From Rickettsiaceae bacterium (GTDB taxonomy: Bacteria; Pseudomonadota; Alphaproteobacteria; Rickettsiales; Rickettsiaceae), in NCBI GenBank assembly GCA_024236375.1, contig JACKKP010000006.1:1-34851 (forward strand): a stretch of 34,851 nt of DNA, written 5' to 3'. The notes below the pieces were generated by a model. That model was given only the letters and a program-made list of their open reading frames with translations. It did no database searches and was not told the DNA's origin. This document shows, in pieces, positions 17,295 to 25,788 of the stretch (positions are counted from its first letter, which is position 1; each line of letters opens with the position of its first letter). Both the position numbers and the translations under genes were made by a program.

Positions 17295-18821
17295 TTATTT
17301 ATTTCTTTCTAAAAACGACGCATAGTCTTTATTTAAAATTTTAACTCCAATTATCCATAAAACACAAGTCATCACAAAGAGAGTTAATAACAAACTTGCT
17401 ATATCTTCATGATTACAAGATGGAAAGATAGTAAAACTAATCATTTGTATAAAAGCGCCAATTGATTTTCCCAATTTTGCACCTAATACATCAACAGCTG
17501 CTTTACCTTTAGCTTTCATTTCATCGTCTAGAGGGATATAGACCATTTCTTTAGTAGCATCAAATAAAGAATATTTGACTCCTTTACTCAATATATTTTG
17601 TATACTGCCTGCAAATACTATAATTGATAAAGGTGCAATATTAGATAAAAATGGTAAAATATAATGCAAATAATTTTCAGATAAAACAAATACGAAAAAG
17701 GATCCTCCTGCTAATAGAGTCATTAATGGAGTCAATAGAGCTCCCCAAAACCATCCAAAGTTCCTGATTACATAATTACCAATAAAAATAAAAAAGAAAG
17801 TAGCAATACCTGTCCAAAATAATACATTTCCTTGATATGACATGAAATCAACTATATTAGGATATAAAGCCTTAGATCTGGACATCCATAAACCTTCAAT
17901 TAAGCTAATCGATGTACTATACGACACCATTAATATACAAATTAACCCAAGATAACGTGAAGTAAATACCATTTTTGCGCTTTGTAGCAAATTGAGTTTC
18001 AACAGATCAGTACGTTGATTCTTAAAAGTAATATTTTTTATATTATAAACAAATTTTACTTCAATAAAACGGTGTAGAATCAAGCTAATGATGCCAAATA
18101 ATAATATCAATAGACTCATTGATCTAAGTACCATTATCGAACTATTATCACCGCCAAATAATATAGAAAATAAATTATCACTCTTGGTGATATAGACTAT
18201 AATCAACCCAGAAATTAATAAGTTAGTTTGCCCAAATAGCCCAAAAAATATATAAAACTTTTTTGCTTCCTCAGTTTTAACTATTTTATTAGCAAGTTGC
18301 CAAAAAAATAGAAAAAATACTATAACTGTCCATAATTCTCCTGCAATATAATATAATACTAAGCTCCACTGCCCCCACATTGTAATAAACCATTTTAGAT
18401 GAGGAAAATTTACTATGTAGTAATCTACTAATTCTTTACTTGGATGAAAAAACTCTTGATTAGGATAAATTACAAAAGCAAAAACAATAAAAAAAATTAA
18501 AAATATTGATACGACTAACCGAAATATTTGCTCAGTAGTCATTATATTACAGAGTTTTGTATAGATAATTACAAAAATTATTCCCACTGGCATTTCACCC
18601 CAGAGCTTTATATAACTTAGTATTTCAGTACCGATATGGGTAACAACAATACTATCTTTGATATTACGCACTAAATTTTGCGTCAGTAAGATAAATAACA
18701 TTAATATAGCTATTGGCAAAAACTTCTTTAATTCATAAGAACGTATCGGCCATACAGAAAGCCTTAAATTACTATGTCTTATACGCTCAATAAAAGCGTG
18801 AATTTTTGATAACTGATTCAC
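17295..18821 (-). CDS. tlc: NTT-family nucleotide (ATP/ADP) translocase
   Basis: A 508-residue membrane protein with about 12 hydrophobic helices, of the plastid/rickettsial nucleotide transporter family that exchanges host nucleotides across the inner membrane of intracellular bacteria. Diagnostic blocks include WPIRSYELKKFLPIAILM at the N-terminus, the IKDSIVVTHIGTE region of helix 1 with conserved Lys and Glu, and near the C-terminus VYIPLDDEMKAKGKAAVDV. Rickettsia has five paralogues. Parts here (QNLVRNIKDSIV) resemble the Tlc4/Tlc5 nucleotide exchangers as much as Tlc1, so the exact substrate (ATP/ADP versus GTP or CTP/UTP) is not settled. The start is GTG, with GGAA 7 nt before it. Confidence 0.92.
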   Translation of the reverse strand: MNQLSKIHAFIERIRHSNLRLSVWPIRSYELKKFLPIAILMLFILLTQNLVRNIKDSIVVTHIGTEILSYIKLWGEMPVGIIFVIIYTKLCNIMTTEQIFRLVVSIFLIFFIVFAFVIYPNQEFFHPSKELVDYYIVNFPHLKWFITMWGQWSLVLYYIAGELWTVIVFFLFFWQLANKIVKTEEAKKFYIFFGLFGQTNLLISGLIIVYITKSDNLFSILFGGDNSSIMVLRSMSLLILLFGIISLILHRFIEVKFVYNIKNITFKNQRTDLLKLNLLQSAKMVFTSRYLGLICILMVSYSTSISLIEGLWMSRSKALYPNIVDFMSYQGNVLFWTGIATFFFIFIGNYVIRNFGWFWGALLTPLMTLLAGGSFFVFVLSENYLHYILPFLSNIAPLSIIVFAGSIQNILSKGVKYSLFDATKEMVYIPLDDEMKAKGKAAVDVLGAKLGKSIGAFIQMISFTIFPSCNHEDIASLLLTLFVMTCVLWIIGVKILNKDYASFLERNK

Positions 18822-18851
18822 TAATATATTCCGTAATAATTATTTTTAGTT

Positions 18852-18898
18852 ACGCTAAAGCAATAGCACTAATATGTCAATCAAACTAATTAATTGAC
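18852..18898 (-). promoter_or_regulatory. Candidate tlc promoter with overlapping inverted repeat
   Basis: On the reverse strand a perfect TTGACA (18875-18880) is followed, after 17 nt, by a weak -10, TAGCGT (18852-18857), 30 nt before the GTG start. The -35 overlaps one arm of a perfect 6-bp inverted repeat, GTCAAT (18876-18881) and ATTGAC (18893-18898), spaced by 11 nt. A regulator bound there would block the -35. Confidence 0.35.
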
Positions 18899-18913
18899 TG
18901 CGCAGAAATTTAT

Positions 18914-20290
18914 TTAGACCATATTTTGTGGGTTAACTATTTTGTCAAATTCTTCTTCTGAAATAAAAGCTAATTGAATTGCTGCTTCTTTCAAAGTGAT
19001 ATTTTCTTTATAAGCTTTTTTTGCAATTATAGCAGCTTTATCATAACCAATATAAGGGTTCAAAGCTGTAACTAGCATTAATGACTGATCTCTTAAGAAA
19101 TTAATTCTCTCTATATTGGGTTCTATAGATATTAAGCATTTTTTAATAAAATTTTCTATGCCATCTCCTAGTAAATTTAGAGAATGTAATATATTTTGGA
19201 TAATTAAAGGCTTAAATACATTAAGCTCAAAATGACCGTTACTACCTCCTATGGTTACTGCCATATGATTACCCATTACTTGTGCAGCGATCATAGTCAA
19301 AGCTTCACATTGCGTAGGATTGATCTTACCTGGCATAATTGAAGATCCTGGCTCATTCTCAGGCAATTTTATCTCACCAATACCACAACGTGGTCCTGAT
19401 GCTAAAAACCTGATATCATTTGCTATTTTCATTAAACTAACTGCTAAACTATTAAGAGCTCCTGAGAACGCGACTAACGCATCATTAGAGGCCAAAGCCT
19501 CAAATTTATTCAGCGCAGTTTTAAACTCAAATTTAGTATAATTACTTACCTCTTTAACGAATAAATCAGCAAAATCCTTATGACAATTAATCCCAGTACC
19601 TACAGCAGTGCCACCTTGGGCTAGATAATATACATCTTCTAAATTTATTTTAATACGCTTAATACTCATCTTAATCTGACGTGCATAACCTGAAAATTCC
19701 TGACCTAAGCTAATTGGGGTTGCATCTTGTAAGTGAGTACGTCCAATTTTAATAATATCCTTCCATGATTGGGACTGTTTTTCTAAAACTGCAGACATAC
19801 GTTCAAGAGCAGGAAGTAGTTTATCATGCACCGCTAAAATAGTTGCAATATGCATTGCGGTTGGAAATGTATCATTTGATGATTGTCCCTTATTGACATG
19901 ATCATTTGGATGAATTGGTCCCTTAGTACTTTTTTTACCTATTAATTTTTCATTACAGATATTGGATATCACCTCATTCATATTCATATTAGTTTGCGTT
20001 CCCGAACCGGTCTGCCAAATTACTAAAGGAAATTGGTCATCAAATTCGCCATTAATCACTCTTTGCGTTGCTTCAACAATTTCTTCGGAGAATTGAGTTT
20101 CTAATATACCTAAATGATTATTTACTTTCGCTGCACATAGTTTGACGATTGCTAATGCCTTAATTAATTCTATAGGCATTTTTTGATCACCTATTTTAAA
20201 ATTTTCTTTTGAACGCTGAGTTTGGGCTCCCCAATATTTATCATCTTCAACTAAGATTTCTCCTATAGAATCTGCTTCTGTACGATACAT
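18914..20290 (-). CDS. fumC: Fumarate hydratase, class II
   Basis: Interconverts fumarate and malate in the TCA cycle. The 458 residues match class II fumarases. It begins with the family's YRTEADSIGEILVEDDKYWGAQTQRS. The superfamily signature GSSIMPGKINPTQ lies near residue 317 and contains the catalytic Ser and Lys/Asn. GRTHLQDATPISLGQE near 186 is the second conserved block, with the His-containing TH motif, and SGTQTNMNMNEV near 98 is the third. A strong ribosome-binding site (AGAGGAG) lies 6 nt before the ATG. The start is only 12 nt after the chpT stop, so it is read from the pdh transcript or from a promoter inside chpT. Confidence 0.97.
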   Translation of the reverse strand: MYRTEADSIGEILVEDDKYWGAQTQRSKENFKIGDQKMPIELIKALAIVKLCAAKVNNHLGILETQFSEEIVEATQRVINGEFDDQFPLVIWQTGSGTQTNMNMNEVISNICNEKLIGKKSTKGPIHPNDHVNKGQSSNDTFPTAMHIATILAVHDKLLPALERMSAVLEKQSQSWKDIIKIGRTHLQDATPISLGQEFSGYARQIKMSIKRIKINLEDVYYLAQGGTAVGTGINCHKDFADLFVKEVSNYTKFEFKTALNKFEALASNDALVAFSGALNSLAVSLMKIANDIRFLASGPRCGIGEIKLPENEPGSSIMPGKINPTQCEALTMIAAQVMGNHMAVTIGGSNGHFELNVFKPLIIQNILHSLNLLGDGIENFIKKCLISIEPNIERINFLRDQSLMLVTALNPYIGYDKAAIIAKKAYKENITLKEAAIQLAFISEEEFDKIVNPQNMV

Positions 20291-20302
20291 TTTTACTCCT
20301 CT

Positions 20303-20917
20303 TTATTGATAATTAAATATATATTTTCTAATATTATTATCGCGTTCGAATTTTAGTTGATATCCAGCTTCATTAGTTAATAATTGAATATAATGTAAAT
20401 AACAGTTATTTAGAGTGATATCTTTACAAATCCCGTCAAAAAATTTTAGTAATTTGTGTATATATTCTGGTTCATTATCTTCTACAATAATCAGAAGTTC
20501 TTCTCGGTTTAAAAAAACACTAATTTTTTTATTTGGATTATTTTTACCGTATTCTAATTCTAATTTTATAAGGCAAAGCAAAGATTTTATAACTTGTGCA
20601 TTAATATGAATCTGATCTTTAATTTCTAAAGATATGTCAGCTTCAGAATTATTTTCAAGTTCTAAAAAATATTTGCTAATATGATTATTATCCATCAAAA
20701 AATCTTCATAATCATAACCAAAAATGAATTTATATAATCTCATCTCCATTACTAGATTTTTCATTTCGCTTAGCACAATTTCTCGTGATTGAGATCTAAT
20801 CCACTGGCTTTTATGATCACATAATGCCAAACAATTATTAATTACACCCACTGGACCTGATAGATCATGAAAAATTTTAGTAAATAATATTTGAATTAAT
20901 TCTGAAAATTTTGTCAT
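20303..20917 (-). CDS. chpT: ChpT-like histidine phosphotransferase
   Basis: A 204-residue protein with the architecture of ChpT, the phosphotransferase that carries phosphate from the CckA kinase to CtrA and CpdR in alphaproteobacteria. The N-terminal helix has the phospho-His box KIFHDLSGPVGVINNCL with His17, the equivalent of the HDLxxP(I/V)GA box of ChpT. The rest is a degenerate ATPase-like fold (LLIIVEDNEPEYI, about 143-160) without intact N- or G-boxes, so it should not bind ATP. It lies 7 nt after lpdA and 12 nt before fumC. There is no CckA or CtrA in the window. Confidence 0.82.
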   Translation of the reverse strand: MTKFSELIQILFTKIFHDLSGPVGVINNCLALCDHKSQWIRSQSREIVLSEMKNLVMEMRLYKFIFGYDYEDFLMDNNHISKYFLELENNSEADISLEIKDQIHINAQVIKSLLCLIKLELEYGKNNPNKKISVFLNREELLIIVEDNEPEYIHKLLKFFDGICKDITLNNCYLHYIQLLTNEAGYQLKFERDNNIRKYIFNYQ

Positions 20918-20924
20918 CTAATTC

Positions 20925-22298
20925 TTATATATGTATTGCTCGCTTGTAAGCATTTAATACTGATTCCGGTATCATTTCGGATAAAGTTGGATGCGGAAAT
21001 ATACTATTAATTAAATCCAATTCAGTACCTTCCATTTGTTTAGTAATTACATAACTATGAATTAATTCAGTTACTTCTGAACCAATCATATGAGCTCCAA
21101 GTAATTCCCCTGTTTTTTCATCAAAAATAGTTTTTACTATACCATTTTCGCTTTCAATAATTAAAGATTTGCTATTTGCATAAGATGGAAATATCCCAAT
21201 CTTTAGTTGATAACCAGCTTTTTTAGCTGCTTCTTCAGTAAGTCCTACACTTGCAATTTGTGGATTTGAATAAGTACACGCTGGAATATTTTCCTTCTTT
21301 AAACTATGAGCTTTCCCAGTGGCTAAATGTTCGGCTGCAATAATCCCTTCATGGCTAGCTTTATGAGCAAGCCATGGCGCTCCTGCTACATCTCCAATTG
21401 CATATATATTATGCTCGTCAGTTTGCATATTATCATTTGTTAGAATATGATTTTTTTCTGTTCTGATTTTAGTGTTTTCTAATCCTAAATTTTCTATATT
21501 ACCTACAATTCCTATAGCCATCAATATAATTTCTGCTTCTAGAGACTTGTCGGTACCATGCTGCTTGAACATCACTTTAACATTTTTTGCTGTCGTTTGC
21601 TGACTTACTAATTCAATATTAGTAAGAAATTTAATACCTTGCTGTTCAAAAGCTTTTCGTGCAAGTGCAGATATTTCTGCATCTTCTGAAGTCATTATTC
21701 TATCTTGTGCCTCTAAAACAGTAACTTTTACTCCAAAAGAATTATAAAAACAAGCAAATTCTATACCAATTGCTCCCGATCCAATAATTATCATTGACTT
21801 TGGTAAGGTTTTTGGACGCAAAGCTTCTTTATAAGTCCAAATATTACCTTTTGGTTCAAATCCTTTTAAAATTCTTGCTCTTGCACCTGTTGCAATTATA
21901 GCTTTTTTAAATTGTATAATTTCTTGACCTACTAAAATTTCGCTATTATTTCTAAATATTGCTCTATTTTTAATTACTGTAATTTTATTTTTCTTCATTA
22001 AGGAATTAATACCAGAAACTAGTTTCTCAGATATTTTTATAGAACGTTCAACAATTTTTTTTATATCAAATTTGATTTCTTTGACCGAAATTCCATATTT
22101 TTCTGACTTCATCATTGTTTGATATAATTCAGCAGATTTAAGTAAGGATTTAGTTGGTATACACCCCCAATTTAAACATATACCACCCAAATTTTCTTCA
22201 TCAATTAAGCAAACTTTTTGTCCTAATTGAGCACATCTAATTGCGGCAACGTAACCACCTGGTCCGCCTCCTATAACTACTACGTCAAATTTTTCCAT
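20925..22298 (-). CDS. lpdA: Dihydrolipoamide dehydrogenase (E3)
   Basis: The E3 flavoprotein re-oxidises dihydrolipoyl groups of the pyruvate dehydrogenase complex, passing electrons to NAD+. The 457 residues carry an N-terminal FAD motif (VVIGGGPGGYVAA, residues 7-19), the redox-active disulfide Cys41/Cys46 (CLNWGC), the NAD-binding GSGAIGIEFA near 180, the second FAD motif AIGDVAG near 300 and the active-site HPTLSE, with its His/Glu pair, near 430. It starts 1 nt after the pdhC stop codon (22298 vs 22300), so the two are translationally coupled. It probably also serves 2-oxoglutarate dehydrogenase, which is not in the window. Confidence 0.97.
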   Translation of the reverse strand: MEKFDVVVIGGGPGGYVAAIRCAQLGQKVCLIDEENLGGICLNWGCIPTKSLLKSAELYQTMMKSEKYGISVKEIKFDIKKIVERSIKISEKLVSGINSLMKKNKITVIKNRAIFRNNSEILVGQEIIQFKKAIIATGARARILKGFEPKGNIWTYKEALRPKTLPKSMIIIGSGAIGIEFACFYNSFGVKVTVLEAQDRIMTSEDAEISALARKAFEQQGIKFLTNIELVSQQTTAKNVKVMFKQHGTDKSLEAEIILMAIGIVGNIENLGLENTKIRTEKNHILTNDNMQTDEHNIYAIGDVAGAPWLAHKASHEGIIAAEHLATGKAHSLKKENIPACTYSNPQIASVGLTEEAAKKAGYQLKIGIFPSYANSKSLIIESENGIVKTIFDEKTGELLGAHMIGSEVTELIHSYVITKQMEGTELDLINSIFPHPTLSEMIPESVLNAYKRAIHI

Positions 22299-22299
22299 A

Positions 22300-23574
22300 T
22301 TAATCTATAAATAATAATATTGGTGATTCGATAAATTGTTTTAATATGGACAAAAATTTGGCACCTTCTATTCCATCCACAACACGATGATCACAAGATA
22401 ATGAAAGATTTATCATAGTTCTCACTTCGATTTTATCTTCAATTATTACTGGCTTCTTCTCACTTCCACCAATCGCTAATATACAGCTTTGTGGTGGGTT
22501 AATTATTGCATTAAAGTTTTTTATTCCATACATGCCTAAATTCGAAATACTAAAACTACCCCCTTGATATTCTTCGGGTTTTAATAAATTTTTTCGAGCC
22601 TTATCAGCTAAATACCTCATTTCTGTAGATATTTCAAATATATTTTTTTGATCAGCATTTTGAATTATCGGAGTAAATAATCCAGTATCAGTTGCTACTG
22701 CCACTGAGATATCAATATTATTGTAGGTTAATATTCCTTCTGTTTGCCAACTAGAATTTATTTTTGGTGAAGCTTTAAGAGACTTAGCAGCTGCTAAAAT
22801 TAATAAATCATTAATAGAAATTTTTGTAGCATTATCGTTTCCAAATTGATTATTAATCTGCTTTCTCACTGCCAGCATAGTATCCATTTCACAATCAATA
22901 GAGAGATAAAAATGTGGAATTTCTTGTTTAGATTGTAATAATCTTTTTGCAATAATTTTGCGCATATTACTATGGGGAGTAACATTGTAAACAATATCAT
23001 TTCTAATAATTTGTTCCTTATTATTAGTCGTCTCTTTTAACGAAATTACGTCAGCTTTAATAATTCTGCCGTGTGGGCCTGTACCCTTTATTTGAGTTAA
23101 ATCTAAATTTTTTTGTTCAGCTATTCTTCGTGCAAGTGGAGAAGCAAAAATACGTGTATTATGTTCTTTCTGAGGTGTAGGTAATATCTGTTCTGTTTTT
23201 GCTGTTGCAGTTGTAGGTTTTATGTCCTGAATAACCTCAATATTGTCTCTAGGTACTTCTTTTTCGTCTTTAATTATTGTGTTTGCTGTGATATTGGCTT
23301 TGATAAAGGCTTCTATATCTTCAGTATTTTTTCCTTCTTCAATTAAAACTGCGATTAATGAATTTACCGGCACATCATTTGTACCCTCTTTCACCAATAT
23401 TTTGGCTAATCGCCCTTCATCGACCGCTTCTACTTCCATAGTAGCTTTATCAGTTTCAATTTCAGCAATAACCTCGCCGGCTTTTACCTCATCACCTTCC
23501 TTTTTTAACCACTTAGCAAGATTACCATGTTCCATTGTAGGAGATAAAGCAGGCATTAAAATTTTTATAGGCAT
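22300..23574 (-). CDS. pdhC: Dihydrolipoyl acetyltransferase (PDH E2)
   Basis: E2 core of the pyruvate dehydrogenase complex: transfers acetyl groups from E1 to CoA. The 424 residues contain one lipoyl domain (1-77, lipoylated Lys43 in ETDKATME), a linker rich in Thr/Ile, the E1/E3-binding domain (FASPLARRIAEQKNLDL, about 140-175) and the catalytic domain ending in DHRVVDG, whose His/Asp form the active site. The start is placed at ATG 23574 because GAAGGA lies about 7 nt before it and MPIKILMPALSPTM is the usual E2 N-terminus. An upstream in-frame TTG at 23601 overlaps pdhB and is less likely. Confidence 0.96.
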   Translation of the reverse strand: MPIKILMPALSPTMEHGNLAKWLKKEGDEVKAGEVIAEIETDKATMEVEAVDEGRLAKILVKEGTNDVPVNSLIAVLIEEGKNTEDIEAFIKANITANTIIKDEKEVPRDNIEVIQDIKPTTATAKTEQILPTPQKEHNTRIFASPLARRIAEQKNLDLTQIKGTGPHGRIIKADVISLKETTNNKEQIIRNDIVYNVTPHSNMRKIIAKRLLQSKQEIPHFYLSIDCEMDTMLAVRKQINNQFGNDNATKISINDLLILAAAKSLKASPKINSSWQTEGILTYNNIDISVAVATDTGLFTPIIQNADQKNIFEISTEMRYLADKARKNLLKPEEYQGGSFSISNLGMYGIKNFNAIINPPQSCILAIGGSEKKPVIIEDKIEVRTMINLSLSCDHRVVDGIEGAKFLSILKQFIESPILLFID

Positions 23575-23585
23575 TTTCTTTCCTT

Positions 23586-24566
23586 CTATTCTTTGTAACA
23601 AGCTTTTTTTACAGCTTCTACAATTTTATCAACCGTAGGAAGCGCTAATTTTTCTAAGTTTTCTGCATATGGTAGCGGTATATTTTCTCCAGACACAATC
23701 TCAACTGGTGCATCTAAATAATCAAATGCTTGACGCATAACTATTGACGAAATTGTTACCCCTATACCAGCAAAAAACCATCCTTCTTCAACAGTGATTA
23801 ACCGATTAGTTTTTTTAACAGAGGTAATAATCTTTTTTTCATCTAAAGGGCTTATAGTGCGTAAATCTATGACTTCTACACTAATTCCTTGTGTAGACAA
23901 AATTTCAGCAGCCTCTAGGGCCATACCGACTTGAATTGAAAATGCGGTAATTGTTGCATCAGTTCCTTCGCGAACTATCTTAGCTTTACCAATTTCAACA
24001 ATTTTTACTTCATCACTGACTTCAAAAGACCTACCATACATTATTTCATTTTCTAAAAAGATCACTGGGTTATCGTCTCTAATCGCACTAATTAGCAATC
24101 CCCTTGCATCTTCTGCATCATAGGGTGCTATTACTTTTAGTCCAGGAATATGCGAATAAATAGCAGCATAATTCTGGCTATGTTGAGCCGCTACCCTTGC
24201 AGCCGCACCATTAGGACCACGAAAGACTATAGGACATCCTAGCAAACCTCCAGACATATAATTAGTCTTAGCAGCTGAATTCACTATTTGGTCAAATGCT
24301 TGCATAGCAAAGTTAAAGGTCATAAATTCTACAATTGGTCTAAGACCAGCAAATGCTGCTCCAATTGCAATACCAGCAAAACCATGCTCAGTAATTGGCG
24401 TATCAATAATTCTTCCGGGGCCAAATTCTTGTAATAAGTTTTGTGTGATTTTATACGCCCCTTGGTATTCACCCACTTCCTCACCCATAACAAATATCTT
24501 ATCATCTCTTTGCATCTCGAGACGGATTGCTTGGTTTAATGCTTCTCTAACAGTTATTATTGCCAT
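23586..24566 (-). CDS. pdhB: Pyruvate dehydrogenase E1 beta subunit
   Basis: Beta subunit of the thiamine-diphosphate E1 component, which decarboxylates pyruvate and passes the acetyl group to E2. The 326 residues start MAIITVREALNQAIR, a conserved E1-beta opening. FVMGEEVGEYQGAYKIT near residue 25 and EFMTFNFAMQAFDQIVNSAAK near 80 are conserved blocks at the cofactor interface. VIAPYDAEDARGLL lies near 148, and HGFAGIAIGAAFAGL near 62 is typical. The start is 5 nt after the pdhA stop and the stop is 11 nt before the pdhC ATG. Subunit stoichiometry with PdhA is assumed to be the alpha2beta2 form. Confidence 0.96.
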   Translation of the reverse strand: MAIITVREALNQAIRLEMQRDDKIFVMGEEVGEYQGAYKITQNLLQEFGPGRIIDTPITEHGFAGIAIGAAFAGLRPIVEFMTFNFAMQAFDQIVNSAAKTNYMSGGLLGCPIVFRGPNGAAARVAAQHSQNYAAIYSHIPGLKVIAPYDAEDARGLLISAIRDDNPVIFLENEIMYGRSFEVSDEVKIVEIGKAKIVREGTDATITAFSIQVGMALEAAEILSTQGISVEVIDLRTISPLDEKKIITSVKKTNRLITVEEGWFFAGIGVTISSIVMRQAFDYLDAPVEIVSGENIPLPYAENLEKLALPTVDKIVEAVKKACYKE

Positions 24567-24571
24567 ATAAA

Positions 24572-25549
24572 TTACTTAAAAACGTCTGTGTATAATTCAG
24601 TTATATCTGGTAATGGAGATGAAATAGCAAATTCTTCAACTTCAACAATTTGTTTTTTGATTTCTTTTTCAATGTCTAAAATTTGACTTTCATTAAGGTA
24701 AGATTTTTCTATAATATGAGCACGTACAGAAATAATTGGGTCAATTTTTTTATATTTTTCTACCTCATCTTTACTACGATATTTTGCAGGATCAGACATT
24801 GAGTGACCACGAAAACGATAAGTTTGAGCCTCAATAATGATCGGCCCTTTACCTTTTCTGACAAACTCTAGTGCTTGTTTTGTAATATCATATACAGATG
24901 CTACGTCCATACCATTCACTCTAACACCTGGAATTCCAAATGATTCCCCCTTACGATATAATTCTACCATTGCAGTGGAACGAGAGACAGAAGTACCCAT
25001 GGAATATTGATTATTTTCTATAATATAGATTACAGGTAATTTCCACATTGCTGCCATATTAAAGGCTTCATAGACCTGTCCTTGATTAACTGCCCCATCT
25101 CCCATAAAAGTTAAGCAGACATTATTTGTTTTATTATATTTTTCAGCAAAAGCAATACCTGTACCTAATGGCACTTGTGCACCTACTATACCATGTCCAC
25201 CATAAAATTTTCCAATCTTATTGAACATATGCATAGAACCACCTTTACCTTTTGAACAACCTGTAGCTCTTCCCGTAAGTTCTGCCATTACATATTTTGG
25301 GTCAATATCTGAAGCAATGATATGACCATGATCGCGATAGCTAGTAATTGTACTATCTTGCGAAGTTTTTGCAGCATTTATACCACTAATCACAGCTTCT
25401 TGTCCTATATATAGATGGCAAAAACCGCCAATTTCGCCCATTCCATATAATTGTCCGCATTTTTCTTCAAATCTACGAATTAAAAGCATTTTCTTATAAA
25501 TATCTATATATTGTTCCGCAGTAAGTTGATGTTTCTTGGTTTCAAACAT
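24572..25549 (-). CDS. pdhA: Pyruvate dehydrogenase E1 alpha subunit
   Basis: Alpha subunit of pyruvate dehydrogenase, the thiamine-diphosphate subunit that reacts with pyruvate. The 325 residues are of the short alphaproteobacterial/mitochondrial type. The thiamine motif GDGAVNQGQVYEAFNMAAMW lies near residue 150, and FYGGHGIVGAQVPLGTG near 110 is the conserved loop. TYRFRGHSMSDP near 245 carries the phosphorylation-loop region of the mitochondrial homologue. The start lacks a strong ribosome-binding site. A candidate promoter lies about 20-49 nt upstream. It is the first gene of the pdhA-pdhB-pdhC-lpdA-chpT-fumC run. Confidence 0.97.
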   Translation of the reverse strand: MFETKKHQLTAEQYIDIYKKMLLIRRFEEKCGQLYGMGEIGGFCHLYIGQEAVISGINAAKTSQDSTITSYRDHGHIIASDIDPKYVMAELTGRATGCSKGKGGSMHMFNKIGKFYGGHGIVGAQVPLGTGIAFAEKYNKTNNVCLTFMGDGAVNQGQVYEAFNMAAMWKLPVIYIIENNQYSMGTSVSRSTAMVELYRKGESFGIPGVRVNGMDVASVYDITKQALEFVRKGKGPIIIEAQTYRFRGHSMSDPAKYRSKDEVEKYKKIDPIISVRAHIIEKSYLNESQILDIEKEIKKQIVEVEEFAISSPLPDITELYTDVFK

Positions 25550-25568
25550 ATAGCTTATAGTTAATTTT

Positions 25569-25598
25569 AGTATAATAACTTTAAAACTTAAGGCTTAA
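25569..25598 (-). promoter_or_regulatory. Candidate promoter of the pdh operon
   Basis: On the reverse strand TATACT (25569-25574) is a good -10. TTAAGC (25593-25598), 18 nt further upstream, is a weak -35. The -10 ends 19 nt before the pdhA ATG. The assignment rests mainly on position. Confidence 0.35.
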
Positions 25599-25788
25599 CA
25601 ATTCAAGTGTTTTCTAGATTTTAAATAGATAAAAATTTTTAGTAAGATACAGATTTGCTGTTATAAATACTTTATTATTAAGTAAGGTTTATGTTAGAGC
25701 AAGAATAATTAAGAGATTCTATGATTATTAGCAGAAAGATAGTTTTGCTCACCACCTTATTTTTTACTACAAAGAAACTGATAAATAA

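Noticed and set aside
23575..23601. Upstream TTG start for pdhC
   Set aside because: It overlaps pdhB, adds nine residues foreign to E2 proteins, and the ATG at 23574 has its own ribosome-binding site.
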